NCBI RefSeq assembly: GCF_000021925.1 | Contig: NC_011830.1 | Location: 4,189,001-4,253,000 of the forward strand | Direction of reading: 5' to 3' | DNA: 64,000 nucleotides | From: Desulfitobacterium hafniense DCB-2 | GTDB lineage: Bacteria; Bacillota; Desulfitobacteriia; Desulfitobacteriales; Desulfitobacteriaceae | Part shown: one piece after another, positions 43,072-52,236 of the stretch | Numbering within the stretch: the first letter of the stretch is position 1 | Layout of the letters: every line of letters begins with the position of its first letter | Notes under the pieces: model-generated | Databases searched by the model: none | The model's input: only the letters and a program-made list of their open reading frames with translations | What the model was told of the DNA's origin: nothing | Position numbers and translations under genes: made by a program

Positions 43072-45071
43072 GTACCGACGGGGATGGGAAAATGGAGAAC
43101 CGAAGGCGGGAGAATCAGGGTGTTTCAACAGATCCCGACAAAACGGCTCTTATGCAGGCTTATGAAGACCTGAATTCCTTCATCTATACCATATCCCACG
43201 AATTGAAAACCCCGGCGCGGGAGATCAGCCTTTATGCGGAATTCATCGAGGAAGACAATAAGGCGAATCTTCTGCCCCAGTCTGTGGAGGACATCCGTTC
43301 CATCCGCAGGACCTGCGACAGCATGACGATGATGGTCCAGCGGCTTATGGAATATTCCAAGGCGGGTTTTAAGATCATTGAACAACAGCAAATCAGCGCA
43401 GCGCTTCTTGTGCGCCAGTGCTTCGATGAGATCATGCGTTCCGTCCCCGGGCGCAAAGTCGAGCTGACGGTGGGGGATCTTCCCGAAATTATGGGAGACC
43501 TGTTTCTGATTAAGCTTATGATGACCAACATACTTTCCAACAGCATCAAGTTCACCCGCGAAAAGGCGAACGCCAGAATCAATGTCACTGCCAAGATCCT
43601 GGAAGACACGCTGGAATTTCATTTCCGGGATAACGGCATAGGATTTGATATGGCCTATGCGGGACGGATCTTCGAGGCCTTCCAGCGCCTGCAGGATGAG
43701 GACGCCTACGAAGGGAGCGGCATCGGCTTGGCAACGGTCAAGAAAATCGCCCAGCGCTTCGGCGGCGATGCCTCGATCATCGGCTGGCCCGGAAAGGGGT
43801 GTGAAGTCTGCGTCAGCTTTCCCGGAAGTCTCTTAAAAACACCCAGGGATAACAGGGAATCCGAGCGGGACGTTATTAAGGTCGGCATCATCGGAGATTT
43901 TACCGGCATATGCTCGGAACTGGAACGGGGCAAAGTTGCGGCTTACAAGCTTGCCGCCGATGAAATAAACCGGATGGGCGGAATAAACGAAAAAAAGGTG
44001 GAGCTGCTGTTCCGCGACGACCGGTCCCTTTCCGAGCTGACCCGGGAAGCCGTCAAGGAGCTGACGGAAGAGGAGCGGGTGGACGTCCTGATGGGCTCGA
44101 CCCTATCCCCTTCCCGGGAGATCATGCAGCATTACGCCGATCAGACGAAAACCCTATATCTCGATACCCAGCAAACGGAAGGAGGAGTCTCCAGTCATTA
44201 TACTTTCTGCCTTTCGGCGATGCCTGAACAACAGATGACCCAGATGCTGGCCTATCTCCTGCAAAAATACGGGCGGAAATGCTACGTGGTGGCTGCCGAC
44301 TACAATTATGGCATCCTCTCCGCGGAATGGGTAAAGTACCTTGTGCACCAACTGGGCGGGGAGATCGTGGGCGTCGAATACCTCGACGACCGGATTACGG
44401 ATTTCAACCCGCTCATAGACCGGATCCTTCAGCTCGAGGCGGATATATTGTTTTCCATCTGCGTCTTTCCCAACCACGACGCCTTTTATCTCCAATGGCA
44501 TCAGCGCGGTCTCAACCATATCCCCAACGCCTCAACCATGGTCGCCGCCGAAGCTTACCAGAACGTCAGGTTTGCGCCCCCTGTGCTGGAAAATATGTAC
44601 GTCATGGCTTCCTTTATCGAGGAGCTGAATACGCCGGCGGCTCAAAGGTTTGTCAAAAAGTTCAGAGCGGCTTACGATCACCGGGAAGTTCCCTATATGA
44701 GCATGGACACAGAGACCGTCTATACGGCGATGTATGTCTATAAACGCGCCGTTGAGCTGGCGGGAACGACCGATACGGAAGAGGTCATTACCGCCCTGGA
44801 ATCGGGAGCCGTTTATGTTGACGGCCCTGGCGGCCGGGTGACCGTGCGCGGAGAGGATCATCATACCAGCAGAAGCCTGTCCTGTTTCCGGATCAACAAC
44901 CAGCACCGGGCAGAGGAGCTGTTTTGTACCAACCCCATCCATTCGGATTACATAGAATCCATGATCGAGCAGACCATGGGCGTAAAGGGCGGCATCAAGG
45001 CCATGGGCGCCAACGCACCCAGCACCCAGTACAATATGCTCCTGAACAAATTCCGCTGGCATCCCTCCTGA
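43068..45071 (+). CDS. Soluble histidine kinase fused to a C-terminal amide/urea-type binding domain
   Basis: A 667-residue protein. Histidine kinase first: phospho-acceptor His 44 in TISHELKTPA, N box MMTNILSNSIKF (about 151-162), DNGIGF (188-193) and SGIGL (217-221). From about residue 270 to 640 follows a type-I periplasmic-binding fold like AmiC, UrtA or FmdD (VGIIGDFTG, LFRDDRS, LYLDTQQTEGG). There is no signal peptide and no membrane helix, so both parts are expected in the cytoplasm. The binding part would sense a short amide or urea-like compound that has entered the cell. Coupled to the response regulator gene by ATGA overlap. Confidence 0.88.
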   Translation: MSTDGDGKMENRRRENQGVSTDPDKTALMQAYEDLNSFIYTISHELKTPAREISLYAEFIEEDNKANLLPQSVEDIRSIRRTCDSMTMMVQRLMEYSKAGFKIIEQQQISAALLVRQCFDEIMRSVPGRKVELTVGDLPEIMGDLFLIKLMMTNILSNSIKFTREKANARINVTAKILEDTLEFHFRDNGIGFDMAYAGRIFEAFQRLQDEDAYEGSGIGLATVKKIAQRFGGDASIIGWPGKGCEVCVSFPGSLLKTPRDNRESERDVIKVGIIGDFTGICSELERGKVAAYKLAADEINRMGGINEKKVELLFRDDRSLSELTREAVKELTEEERVDVLMGSTLSPSREIMQHYADQTKTLYLDTQQTEGGVSSHYTFCLSAMPEQQMTQMLAYLLQKYGRKCYVVAADYNYGILSAEWVKYLVHQLGGEIVGVEYLDDRITDFNPLIDRILQLEADILFSICVFPNHDAFYLQWHQRGLNHIPNASTMVAAEAYQNVRFAPPVLENMYVMASFIEELNTPAAQRFVKKFRAAYDHREVPYMSMDTETVYTAMYVYKRAVELAGTTDTEEVITALESGAVYVDGPGGRVTVRGEDHHTSRSLSCFRINNQHRAEELFCTNPIHSDYIESMIEQTMGVKGGIKAMGANAPSTQYNMLLNKFRWHPS

Positions 45072-45391
45072 AAAGCCCTTTCTGCCCAAGTATCTGCTGA
45101 GGTATCTGCCGAGGGCCCTGTCTTTCAGGACTGGCCCTACGATCCTATTGCCTTAATATCATACCGGAAAAAGGACACATTTTCCTGCCATACATTTCCT
45201 CATCCCCGCGAAATTAACAGAATAGTGGGAATTATTCAGGCCTCATCCGGCCGATTTTTCATTCGGTTTTGCCCTCCAAATCGCTATCATGAAGCTAACA
45301 CAATCTATGGTGCTCCAGCATGAAAACTATTAATTCCTGCCACGCCGGCGGATCGGGAATTAATATAAAAATTATTTGGAGGTGCATAACC
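45072..45391 (+). other. 320-bp gap before the acetamidase gene
   Basis: No coding frame. The acetamidase promoter should lie here, but no clear sigma-A or -24/-12 pattern could be picked out. A pyrimidine-rich stretch near 45245-45290 is the only notable feature. Confidence 0.3.
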
Positions 45392-46327
45392 ATGGCACAT
45401 TATGAGGTCAAACCGTCTTTCTACAATTACGTTTTCAGTCCGTATTTGGAACCCGCAATCAAAGTCAACCCCGGTGATACCGTCAGCCTTTACACCGACG
45501 ACGCCTTTGAAAGCCGTATAACCAGCGAGGACGTCTCCCCGAAGGCTGCCGTAAGAAACGCGAAGTTCCTCAATCCGCAATCCGGGCCGGTTTATATCAA
45601 CGGAGCGGAACCTGGAGACACTTTGGCGGTACACTTTGAAAGCATCGAATTCACTCGTGACTGGGCTGTGAGCTGCGTCATGGAATACTTCGGCGGTCTT
45701 CAGTCCAACTCTATCACCAAAATGCTGCAAAAGCCCCTCGTAGAAGAAGTTTACATCTGGAAGTCAAAGGACAAGGGCCAGACCTGGACAAACGACAAGA
45801 TCGGCGTTACCATTCCGGCCAATCCTTTCTGCGGGACACTGGCCACAGCCCCGGATACCGAAGCCATCCAGGCTTTGACCCCCGGACAATTCGGCGGCAA
45901 TATGGACTGTCCTGATATTTGCCCGGGTCATACCATCTACCTGCCCGTGCACAACCCCGGCGCGCTGTTCTATATCGGCGACTGCCACGCGGCCCAGGGC
46001 CAGGGAGAGCTCTGCGGAGTAGCCCTTGAGATCAGCGCCAAAGCCACCCTGAAATTTGACGTCATTAAAAACAAAGTGACCAACTGGCCCCGCATAGAAT
46101 CACCGGAAAAAATCATGTCGGTGGGCAGCGCAAAACCGATGGAAGATGCCGCGCGCATTGCTTATGCCGATCTCATCGACTGGATGGTCAGCGATTACGG
46201 CTTTAAAGTTCTGGATGCTTACGAGCTCCTGACCATGGTGGGCGGACTGTATGTCGCAAACATGGTCGATACCACATACTCCCTCTGCGCGTCCATTGAA
46301 AAGAAATACCTGAAACGCAACAGCTGA
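45392..46327 (+). CDS. Acetamidase/formamidase (FmdA/AmdA family)
   Basis: A 311-residue amidohydrolase of the acetamidase/formamidase family, splitting short aliphatic amides to the acid and ammonia. Family features: VNPGDTVSLYTDDAF, SGPVYINGAEPGDTLAVH near the N terminus, and the core GNMDCPDICPGHTIYLPVH and YIGDCHAAQGQGE. The ATG at 45392 has GGAGG nine bases upstream; a longer frame begins 24 codons earlier without support. It follows a kinase whose sensor half resembles amide-binding proteins. Confidence 0.93.
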   Translation: MAHYEVKPSFYNYVFSPYLEPAIKVNPGDTVSLYTDDAFESRITSEDVSPKAAVRNAKFLNPQSGPVYINGAEPGDTLAVHFESIEFTRDWAVSCVMEYFGGLQSNSITKMLQKPLVEEVYIWKSKDKGQTWTNDKIGVTIPANPFCGTLATAPDTEAIQALTPGQFGGNMDCPDICPGHTIYLPVHNPGALFYIGDCHAAQGQGELCGVALEISAKATLKFDVIKNKVTNWPRIESPEKIMSVGSAKPMEDAARIAYADLIDWMVSDYGFKVLDAYELLTMVGGLYVANMVDTTYSLCASIEKKYLKRNS

Positions 46328-46382
46328 CAGGCTGATCTGGCCTGCAGATAAGAATCATCGGAATGAGAAGGGATGGGTGACT

Positions 46383-47624
46383 ATGGCGCCCGAGAAGCAA
46401 CTGAACCCCAGTTATCGTTGGGTCATCCTAGCCATCAATTTTATCATCTGTGCCATGGCGTATGCGGGGCTTACCATGTGGGGCATGGCCTCGACAGATC
46501 TCGCCAGCACCTTTAATATCACCCCTGTCCAGGCAAGCTTAGGCGCAGCTCTCCTCATGGCCGGCTACGCCGTCGGAAGTTATGTGGAGGCCAACCTGAC
46601 GTCCAAGGTTGGCTACCGCGGTGCGGGCCTTCTCGGACTCGTTTTAATGACCATCGGGACTATTGGGATACCGATGGCGGGCAACTACAACCTTATTCTC
46701 TTACTGCGTTTCCTTCAAGGCTGGGGCATCCTGTGGCTTGTTGGCGTGAACAGCTCCGTCGCCTGGTTTCCCGCCAAGCAGCGCGGCTTGGCCTCCGGCG
46801 TTATCGGCGGCGGACTGACTCTGGGCATCGGCTGCGGCGGTTGGGTCGCCACCGTCCTAATGGCAGCTGCCGGCACCTGGCAGGGCGCCTTCCGCATCTG
46901 GGGCATCATCCTGTGCGTATCCACGATTATCTGGGCCCTGCTGATGAAAGAACCTCCGAAGGGTCTCTATCCTGAAGATGCTGCCCACAGCGTTTCCAGC
47001 GGACCCCAGAAGAAAATCAATCCATTCGCCACAGCGGCCTGCTGGCTGTGTATCCTGATCCTGTTCTTCAATTGCTGGCAGCTGATCGGCTTCAATTCCA
47101 TCGTCGCGAACTACCTTAAAGACGTTGGCTTTACCGCAGCCCAAGCCTCTACCGTCGTTTTACTGGCAGGACTGATCGGCGTTGCCTCGACGCCCATCGG
47201 CGGCGCCATCTCCGACCGGCTGGTCCAGAAGGGCTGGAAACCTTTAAAAGCCAGAGCCTTTACAACTGCCGTTCCCGGGTTCCTGGTCGCGGCTGTGGCC
47301 ACGGCGATTTTCCCCTTCCTTGCCCAGATCTCTTTTGGAGTGGCTTGTCTGATGGCCCTATTCGTAGGGTGGGGAGTTCCCGTCACCAACGCGACCTCCG
47401 GCGCGCTGCCTATGGACCTGCTGCAGAATGAAGATGCGGCGGGACGGATGTTCGGCGCCAATATTCTCGTAGGTATCGGCGGCGGCGGCATCCTGGCCCC
47501 GATTATCGCGGCCGCCCTGGCCGAGAGTATGGGCTGGACAGCATGCTTCATGGTCCTGGCCGCCGGCGCGGCTGCCGGTACGGTCATCAGTCTGATCCTG
47601 CCAAGATTTAAGCTGGAACACTAA
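46383..47624 (+). CDS. MFS transporter (oxalate/formate antiporter-like)
   Basis: About 413 residues with twelve hydrophobic segments and MFS loop motifs (GGAISDRLVQKGWKPLKAR between helices). The Gly-rich helices LLMAGYAVGSYVEANLTSK and LASGVIGGGLTLGIGCGG fit the OFA/monocarboxylate group. The ATG at 46383 is used; a GTG two codons earlier is possible. It follows acetamidase by 55 bp, so it probably brings in the amide or exports the acid produced from it. Confidence 0.88.
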   Translation: MAPEKQLNPSYRWVILAINFIICAMAYAGLTMWGMASTDLASTFNITPVQASLGAALLMAGYAVGSYVEANLTSKVGYRGAGLLGLVLMTIGTIGIPMAGNYNLILLLRFLQGWGILWLVGVNSSVAWFPAKQRGLASGVIGGGLTLGIGCGGWVATVLMAAAGTWQGAFRIWGIILCVSTIIWALLMKEPPKGLYPEDAAHSVSSGPQKKINPFATAACWLCILILFFNCWQLIGFNSIVANYLKDVGFTAAQASTVVLLAGLIGVASTPIGGAISDRLVQKGWKPLKARAFTTAVPGFLVAAVATAIFPFLAQISFGVACLMALFVGWGVPVTNATSGALPMDLLQNEDAAGRMFGANILVGIGGGGILAPIIAAALAESMGWTACFMVLAAGAAAGTVISLILPRFKLEH

Positions 47625-47664
47625 TTCAGAGCAAACCTTTACAAGGTCGGAGAACTCATCAAAA

Positions 47665-47697
47665 CAATCCGGTGGCGCTACGGCGCCAACCGGATTG
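47665..47697 (+). terminator. Hairpin after the MFS gene
   Basis: CAATCCGGTGGCGC pairs with GCGCC-A-ACCGGATTG (one bulge) 40 bp after the stop. Very stable but without a following T-run, so termination is likely but not certain. Confidence 0.55.
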
Positions 47698-47846
47698 CCG
47701 GAGTTTAAGCATCCTGTTCAGTGCGTCACCGTCTCCCGGCCGCTCAAATCAGGATGGCGAGGTACCCTACACTCGGCAGGTCATAAGGGAGACATAGAAC
47801 GGTCCTAATAAAGTGGAAGAATTCGAAGACCCCCAACCTGAACGTT

Positions 47847-48015
47847 GGCGACCTCCTCTCGCTGTACCCCCAGGACATCTCTCCCCTGCTGGAATTACGC
47901 GCAAACCCATGGGTATGTCTTGCCAGCTGCACAGGCGGGCGGCTCCTGTATATTGACCGCACCGGAGAGGGGCCCCTTTTCTATCTGCTGGTATGGGTGC
48001 ACGTGGAGCCGAACG
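47847..48015 (+). pseudogene. Remnant of a MerR-family regulator gene, C-terminal part
   Basis: Closely similar in DNA to the last 160 bases of the MerR gene at 14853-15650 (shared TGCCAGCTGCACRGGCGGGC block and the block ending GGGGCCCCTTTTCTA). One base indel breaks the frame and the DNA-binding part is missing. A decayed paralogue next to an AraC-GyrI regulator. Confidence 0.7.
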
Positions 48016-48090
48016 ACAGCCCATCGTCAGTTGGGCAATGATCTCTTTTGGAACATGAATCACCTTACTACTTACCTCCGATAAACAGAA

Positions 48091-48195
48091 ATAGACCGCC
48101 CGTACAAAATGAATGCGGTCTATCTGTCTTAACTTTTAAGCCGTCCGCTCTTTAAACGGCTATTATAAGGAGTCATGTTCGCGCATGGCTCCTCT
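48091..48195 (-). terminator. Tandem hairpins after the AraC-GyrI gene
   Basis: ATAGACCGC (48091-48099) pairs with GCGGTCTAT (48115-48123), and GGAG-T-CATG near 48170 pairs with CATG-G-CTCC near 48190. These lie downstream of the AraC-GyrI stop at 48283 and may end its transcript; T-runs are short. Confidence 0.45.
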
Positions 48196-48282
48196 TTGGT
48201 TTTAGTATACAACCCTTCCGCAAAAGGCAATACAACAGACTAAACGCCAAAAGCGCTTGGCTTCTATTTAGAACACTACTCA

Positions 48283-49158
48283 TCATCTGATGGGGATATA
48301 CAAGTCCACCTCAGAATCCGGATGATCATACCCTAAGAAGCGCTCATCGTACAGCTCGAAGTCCTCCCGCCAGTCCATTTCTTCCTTGGTCGTGAGAAAC
48401 CATGTGCCCCAGATGTAGTCAAAGGTCTGGGGCAGCATTCCCAGGGTGCCGCGGTGAGTAAACACCGCATAGCGTCCGCCGGGAATTATCTTTTGTACAA
48501 AGGGTTCGGTCAGTCCCGCAAAGGACGACACTTCTATTCCTGCTACCTCAGTGAAAAGGATGTCATCATTCATGGTGTACAGAGTGTTTTCCGCACATGC
48601 CTCGCAGATACCGAAAGCCCGCCCGTTGGGGATTCGGTTGGGAATTTGGATATATAGAGAATTGGCACGATCCCAGAGCTCCCGCAGCCGGTTGTCGCGC
48701 AGTGTGGTTTCTCCCCGAAGCCCGGCGACTTTGATCTCCGGAAGCTCGACAATTTTCGGATGCACCGTCACATTGCGAGCCAGATGATCCAACAATCCAC
48801 TATCCAAACGCTCCTTACCAGCAATGAAAGTGTCCAAACGGTTTTGACGATAGGTCTGGGGACTGACTTTATAGATTGCTTTGAAGGCACGGCTAAAAGC
48901 TTCCGGAGACTCAAAGCCGTTTTCCATCGCTATATCGATAATCTTCCGGTTGGTATAGAGAATCTTCTTGGCGGCATCCGCCAAACGGCGCTTTTTAATA
49001 TAGCTGCCGATGCTCTCACCCAGGATGGCTGTGAACTGCCGATTCAGATGATAATAGGAGTATCCGGCAGCCTTTGCCACATCTTCTACCTTGATGTCGC
49101 TGCCCAAGTGGTTTTCAATGTACATCACTGCATGCTCCAGTGCCTTCCGGTAGTCCAC
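48283..49158 (-). CDS. AraC-family regulator with GyrI-like effector domain
   Basis: A 291-residue regulator: N-terminal AraC domain with two helix-turn-helices (IKVEDVAKAAGYSYYHLNRQ; KIIDIAMENGFESPEAFSRA) and a C-terminal GyrI-like small-molecule domain (VVELPEIKVAG-type start, end HPDSEVDLYIPI). It lies 18 bp after the C45 hydrolase gene in the same direction. Relatives include Rob/SoxS-type drug or stress sensors. A decayed C-terminal copy lies at 11.3 kb. Confidence 0.9.
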   Translation of the reverse strand: MDYRKALEHAVMYIENHLGSDIKVEDVAKAAGYSYYHLNRQFTAILGESIGSYIKKRRLADAAKKILYTNRKIIDIAMENGFESPEAFSRAFKAIYKVSPQTYRQNRLDTFIAGKERLDSGLLDHLARNVTVHPKIVELPEIKVAGLRGETTLRDNRLRELWDRANSLYIQIPNRIPNGRAFGICEACAENTLYTMNDDILFTEVAGIEVSSFAGLTEPFVQKIIPGGRYAVFTHRGTLGMLPQTFDYIWGTWFLTTKEEMDWREDFELYDERFLGYDHPDSEVDLYIPIR

Positions 49159-49176
49159 AGCAATCCTCCTTCCCTT

Positions 49177-50295
49177 TTAGCACAACGGCTGCCAAGCGTA
49201 AGTTTCCGGCAGGGCTTTTTCCATGTTAATTTGTATCGCCTTCGTCTGGTTTTCCAAGTGTTGAGTGATATCATAGATATGCCAGCCATTTTCCGCCCGT
49301 CCGCCCCAGCAGAGGTCAATCCTACCGTCTGCGGGCGAAATCACCATGCTCTTGGTGGTGCCGAAAAACTCCTCAAAATAATGGCAGCAGAGACCATCCG
49401 GATACTTTGCCAGCAGCATTTTCTTAAGTTGTTCTTTCGTTATCCTATCCCGGCCTGCAAGTTGTTCTTGGATATAGTCGTATCGCCTTGCCGAATGAGC
49501 CATCACCTGTGGCTCCATGGATTTAAGCTCCGGCAATACCGGGTGGTTTGTCACATAGAGCATTTGCTCTGCAGGATCGGGGCCAATCCGTTTGACCGCA
49601 CTGAGGCCATCCAGTGTTTCAAACAGTGCGGCATTGCCTGCCTTATCCATCAGAATCATGTTGAGGTTGTAGGCGATGGGCATACCCTCCAGATACTCCA
49701 GCGATTCGCTTACATCCTTGCAGTTCTCCAGCAGAGCGCGGATCACCGCCCAAAACTGAAGCCCCTTAAGCTTCGGTGCCCGCATGGTGGGCAACGCCCC
49801 CACCGGAAAGCCACAGGAACTGATGGTGATCGCAAGACCGTGCTCATTAAAACCGTCATCCCGCCCAAAGTGCAGCACGCTGGTGCCCATGTGGGTGTAT
49901 TTCCCTGTCACACTGGTTTTGGTTAGACAGAAATCCTCCGCTTCATGGCTGAACTCATAGTTGCGGGCTAACAGAGGTTTTCTCTCAGCGGTTAAACCGG
50001 GCAACAGCGCAATATGGCTGCACCGGGGCAGCAGATAGGTCATTCCGTAAAAAAAGACCCCCTCGGGCTTAACCGCCAAGGCGTCGGCAAATCCCCGAAG
50101 CTCGTCAGTAAGTCCGGGACACCAGCGGTCGAAAAGCTTGGCTGCTTCCTCTGCCTGCTTTGGGCCAAAGTTCTCCATTCCGGCAGTATGGGCCGCTCTT
50201 AACGGCGGGATTGCGGCAGTCAGTTTTCCTAACTGATAGCCGATTTCATAGTTCGTTCCGGTAAACTCTGCGGTATGGGTTTGTATTGTCAGCAT
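49177..50295 (-). CDS. C45-family autoproteolytic amidohydrolase (penicillin acyltransferase-like)
   Basis: A 372-residue protein of the C45 / acyl-CoA:6-aminopenicillanate acyltransferase family (Ntn-hydrolase fold). The probable self-cleavage site and nucleophile is the Cys in LLPRCSHIALLPG, followed by RNYEFSHEAEDF and NEHGLAITISSCG as in the family. It would hydrolyse a linear amide, with substrate unknown. It shares a transcript direction with the AraC-GyrI regulator, and a terminator-like element lies upstream. Confidence 0.85.
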   Translation of the reverse strand: MLTIQTHTAEFTGTNYEIGYQLGKLTAAIPPLRAAHTAGMENFGPKQAEEAAKLFDRWCPGLTDELRGFADALAVKPEGVFFYGMTYLLPRCSHIALLPGLTAERKPLLARNYEFSHEAEDFCLTKTSVTGKYTHMGTSVLHFGRDDGFNEHGLAITISSCGFPVGALPTMRAPKLKGLQFWAVIRALLENCKDVSESLEYLEGMPIAYNLNMILMDKAGNAALFETLDGLSAVKRIGPDPAEQMLYVTNHPVLPELKSMEPQVMAHSARRYDYIQEQLAGRDRITKEQLKKMLLAKYPDGLCCHYFEEFFGTTKSMVISPADGRIDLCWGGRAENGWHIYDITQHLENQTKAIQINMEKALPETYAWQPLC

Positions 50296-50375
50296 TGTCT
50301 TGAATCCCCCTTATGTTCGTTTACTTGAGTTTACCGAAACAAGGGGAAACCCGCATGATATTTTCTGCTGTTTTG

Positions 50376-50420
50376 AAAAATGCAGAGGAGCTGCCAAACA
50401 TGTTTGCCCTCTGCATTTTT
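50376..50420. terminator. Bidirectional terminator
   Basis: AAAAATGCAGAGG (50376-50388) pairs perfectly with CCTCTGCATTTTT (50408-50420); the loop has an inner palindrome CAAACATGTTTG. It forms the left border of the accessory region. Confidence 0.8.
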
Positions 50421-50514
50421 TATAAATCTTCAGGATTTTCCACGTGCCCCGCTTGCATCGCTATGGATTTCCTAAGATATGCTTTAGAGAACAGGCGATT
50501 CTAATGAGCATTTC

Positions 50515-50560
50515 GCCTAACATCCCGCATATTGCTGACGCGTCCCAATCCCATTCATAT
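50515..50560 (-). repeat. attC-like end, leftmost
   Basis: On the minus strand the element ends with GCGGGATGTTAGGC; GTTAGGC fits the integron R' box GTTRRRY. An identical GATGTTAG-C-GAAA layout is found at 53687-53700. The rest of the palindrome is poorly kept. Confidence 0.4.
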
Positions 50561-50711
50561 TGACATAGTGTCACAAACACTCCTCTATGTGATGAACCAT
50601 ACCCACAGATTCAGAGACAGTCACTGATGGGAGTCCCTTAAATCGTCCCTCTAGAACTAAATTAGTAATTAAGCTTAACGTTTGCGCAACAATAAACTTC
50701 TTATGTGATCT

Positions 50712-51005
50712 TTAAAAGCCAGTAGATAAAAGACTATTATCCCAATTCTTAACATTGCTTTCTAACACCTTTGCTTTGACTAATGAATTAGACAAAACAA
50801 ATTTGTTTAGCCATTCGACAAATGCTTCCGAACGATAACTGCAGCCATACTTTTCTCCATTTTTATAAATCCAATATGAATGGTTGTTTTGTTTATCATA
50901 TAGCCAATCTATAAATTTATTTCTATATTCTATTAAGCTGTCAGAGATATCCACCGGACAATCAATTATATCTGCATCTACGCAAAATTGGATTACTATT
51001 TTCAT
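50712..51005 (-). CDS. Hypothetical protein (97 residues)
   Basis: Acidic small protein without a recognised domain; contains several aromatic residues (NHSYWIYKNGEKYGCSYRSE). The ATG at 51003-51005 is preferred, with a purine-rich GAGAGAG upstream; the frame is open seven codons further. It is a single gene between repeat elements, as expected of a cassette. Confidence 0.55.
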   Translation of the reverse strand: MKIVIQFCVDADIIDCPVDISDSLIEYRNKFIDWLYDKQNNHSYWIYKNGEKYGCSYRSEAFVEWLNKFVLSNSLVKAKVLESNVKNWDNSLLSTGF

Positions 51006-51023
51006 TGAGATCACTCTCTCTTT

Positions 51024-51165
51024 CAAGTCTATCTCTATCGGGCAAGGATATTGAAGATCACATTCGTGATATTTACGGCAGCGGGGTTTCTGCCGACATG
51101 GTGAGCAATGTCACGGATAAAATTATGCCCTTAGTTACTGAATGGCAACCCACCCTTTGGGAAGA
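51024..51165 (+). pseudogene. IS256-family transposase fragment
   Basis: The plus strand reads LSGKDIEDHIRDIYGSG and VSNVTDKIMPLVTEWQ, a well known internal part of IS256-type (mutator) transposases. Only about 45 codons are left; both ends of the gene are missing. Confidence 0.75.
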
Positions 51166-51306
51166 ATCTATTCCATCGTATACAATTATACAGCTGATTA
51201 AAAAGAACACTTCACCCATCCATTCTTACTCAATATCCTCTACCTGCGCACGAGCAATCACACTCCGCAATCCGTGCCTGGACTCCTGGCTCTTGTATAC
51301 GGTTTC

Positions 51307-51390
51307 GGATAACGTTCGATAATACGCCTTCTACAACTTATCGTATCCCGTGACACAGATAGTGCCACTGACGGCGCTGCCTATATTTGC
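51307..51390 (-). repeat. attC-like intergenic repeat
   Basis: Contains the block CGAACGTTATCCGAAACC on the minus strand, shared with the repeat at 60682-60758, an inner dyad CGATAA...TTATCG (51317-51342) and a trailing GGCAGCGCCGTCAGTGGC stem. It follows the GNAT gene at 51433 in gene orientation. Confidence 0.45.
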
Positions 51391-51432
51391 ATCTGTACCC
51401 GCTGATTACTGCTAAATTAGAAGATATGGTGT

Positions 51433-51921
51433 CTAATTCAAATCCAATAACATTAAATAATCATCTTCTTGCTCGGCAAAAATCTCAAAGCCTACATTTT
51501 TGTACATTTTTAGAGCATAGTTATCCTTCGCTACACTCAAAGAAGCCCACTTGTACCCATGTTCCTTTAGCTTTTCTATCATCATTTTCATCAAAACCGT
51601 TCCAATGCCTTTGCCTCTATATTCCTTAAATAAAGAAATGGCAAATTCCGGTGTTTGGTCATCTATATTCCCATAGCCTTTAATATTTCCTGCTAAAATT
51701 CTTGTCCAAACCGCGCCGATAATTTTTCTGTCAACATCTGCAACAAGACACAAATCATCGGGTTTTCCCCAATTGTCTATATAAACACCGATTTTAGGTT
51801 GTTTGATTACTTCCCTTGGCAAAAGGTTATTTTCATCGGGTTGAAAAATAGCCTCATAAAGCATATCTTCAAGTATTCCTAACTCATGCGGCTGTATTTC
51901 TCGAATTAAATATTTGCTCAT
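51433..51921 (-). CDS. GNAT-family N-acetyltransferase
   Basis: A 162-residue acetyltransferase with the acetyl-CoA loop EYRGKGIGTVLMKMM and the C-terminal YALKMYKNVGFEI motif. The ATG at 51919-51921 has GGGAGG five bases upstream. The substrate is unknown. Such genes are common cassette cargo. Confidence 0.88.
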   Translation of the reverse strand: MSKYLIREIQPHELGILEDMLYEAIFQPDENNLLPREVIKQPKIGVYIDNWGKPDDLCLVADVDRKIIGAVWTRILAGNIKGYGNIDDQTPEFAISLFKEYRGKGIGTVLMKMMIEKLKEHGYKWASLSVAKDNYALKMYKNVGFEIFAEQEDDYLMLLDLN

Positions 51922-51963
51922 TTTATCCTCCCGTCCATCCGCGCCCAATGATGGGCCATTATA

Positions 51964-52128
51964 TTATCTGGAATTTTTATTGATATATATATTTAAAGCT
52001 TGTATTGCTTTAAATAATGCAATAATCGCTGATATATAGAGTAGAACTTCTAATATTGATTTGATAAATCCTAAACTAATACTTAAATACCCAAGGCCCC
52101 CTATAAAACCTCCCATATTTTGCATCAT
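51964..52128 (-). CDS. Small membrane protein (54 residues)
   Basis: One long hydrophobic segment (YLSISLGFIKSILEVLLYIS and following residues) after a short Gly-rich start. The ATG at 52126-52128 has GGGGG eight bases upstream. No family recognised. Confidence 0.55.
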   Translation of the reverse strand: MMQNMGGFIGGLGYLSISLGFIKSILEVLLYISAIIALFKAIQALNIYINKNSR

Positions 52129-52236
52129 ATCAATTTCCCCCTTTTCAAGAGTTCTTGCCGCGTCCAACCACTTGCATCATCCTCCACTTGCGGGAACGCT
52201 CTGTTGTCTGATGGAATATGGGTCCACAAGAAATAC

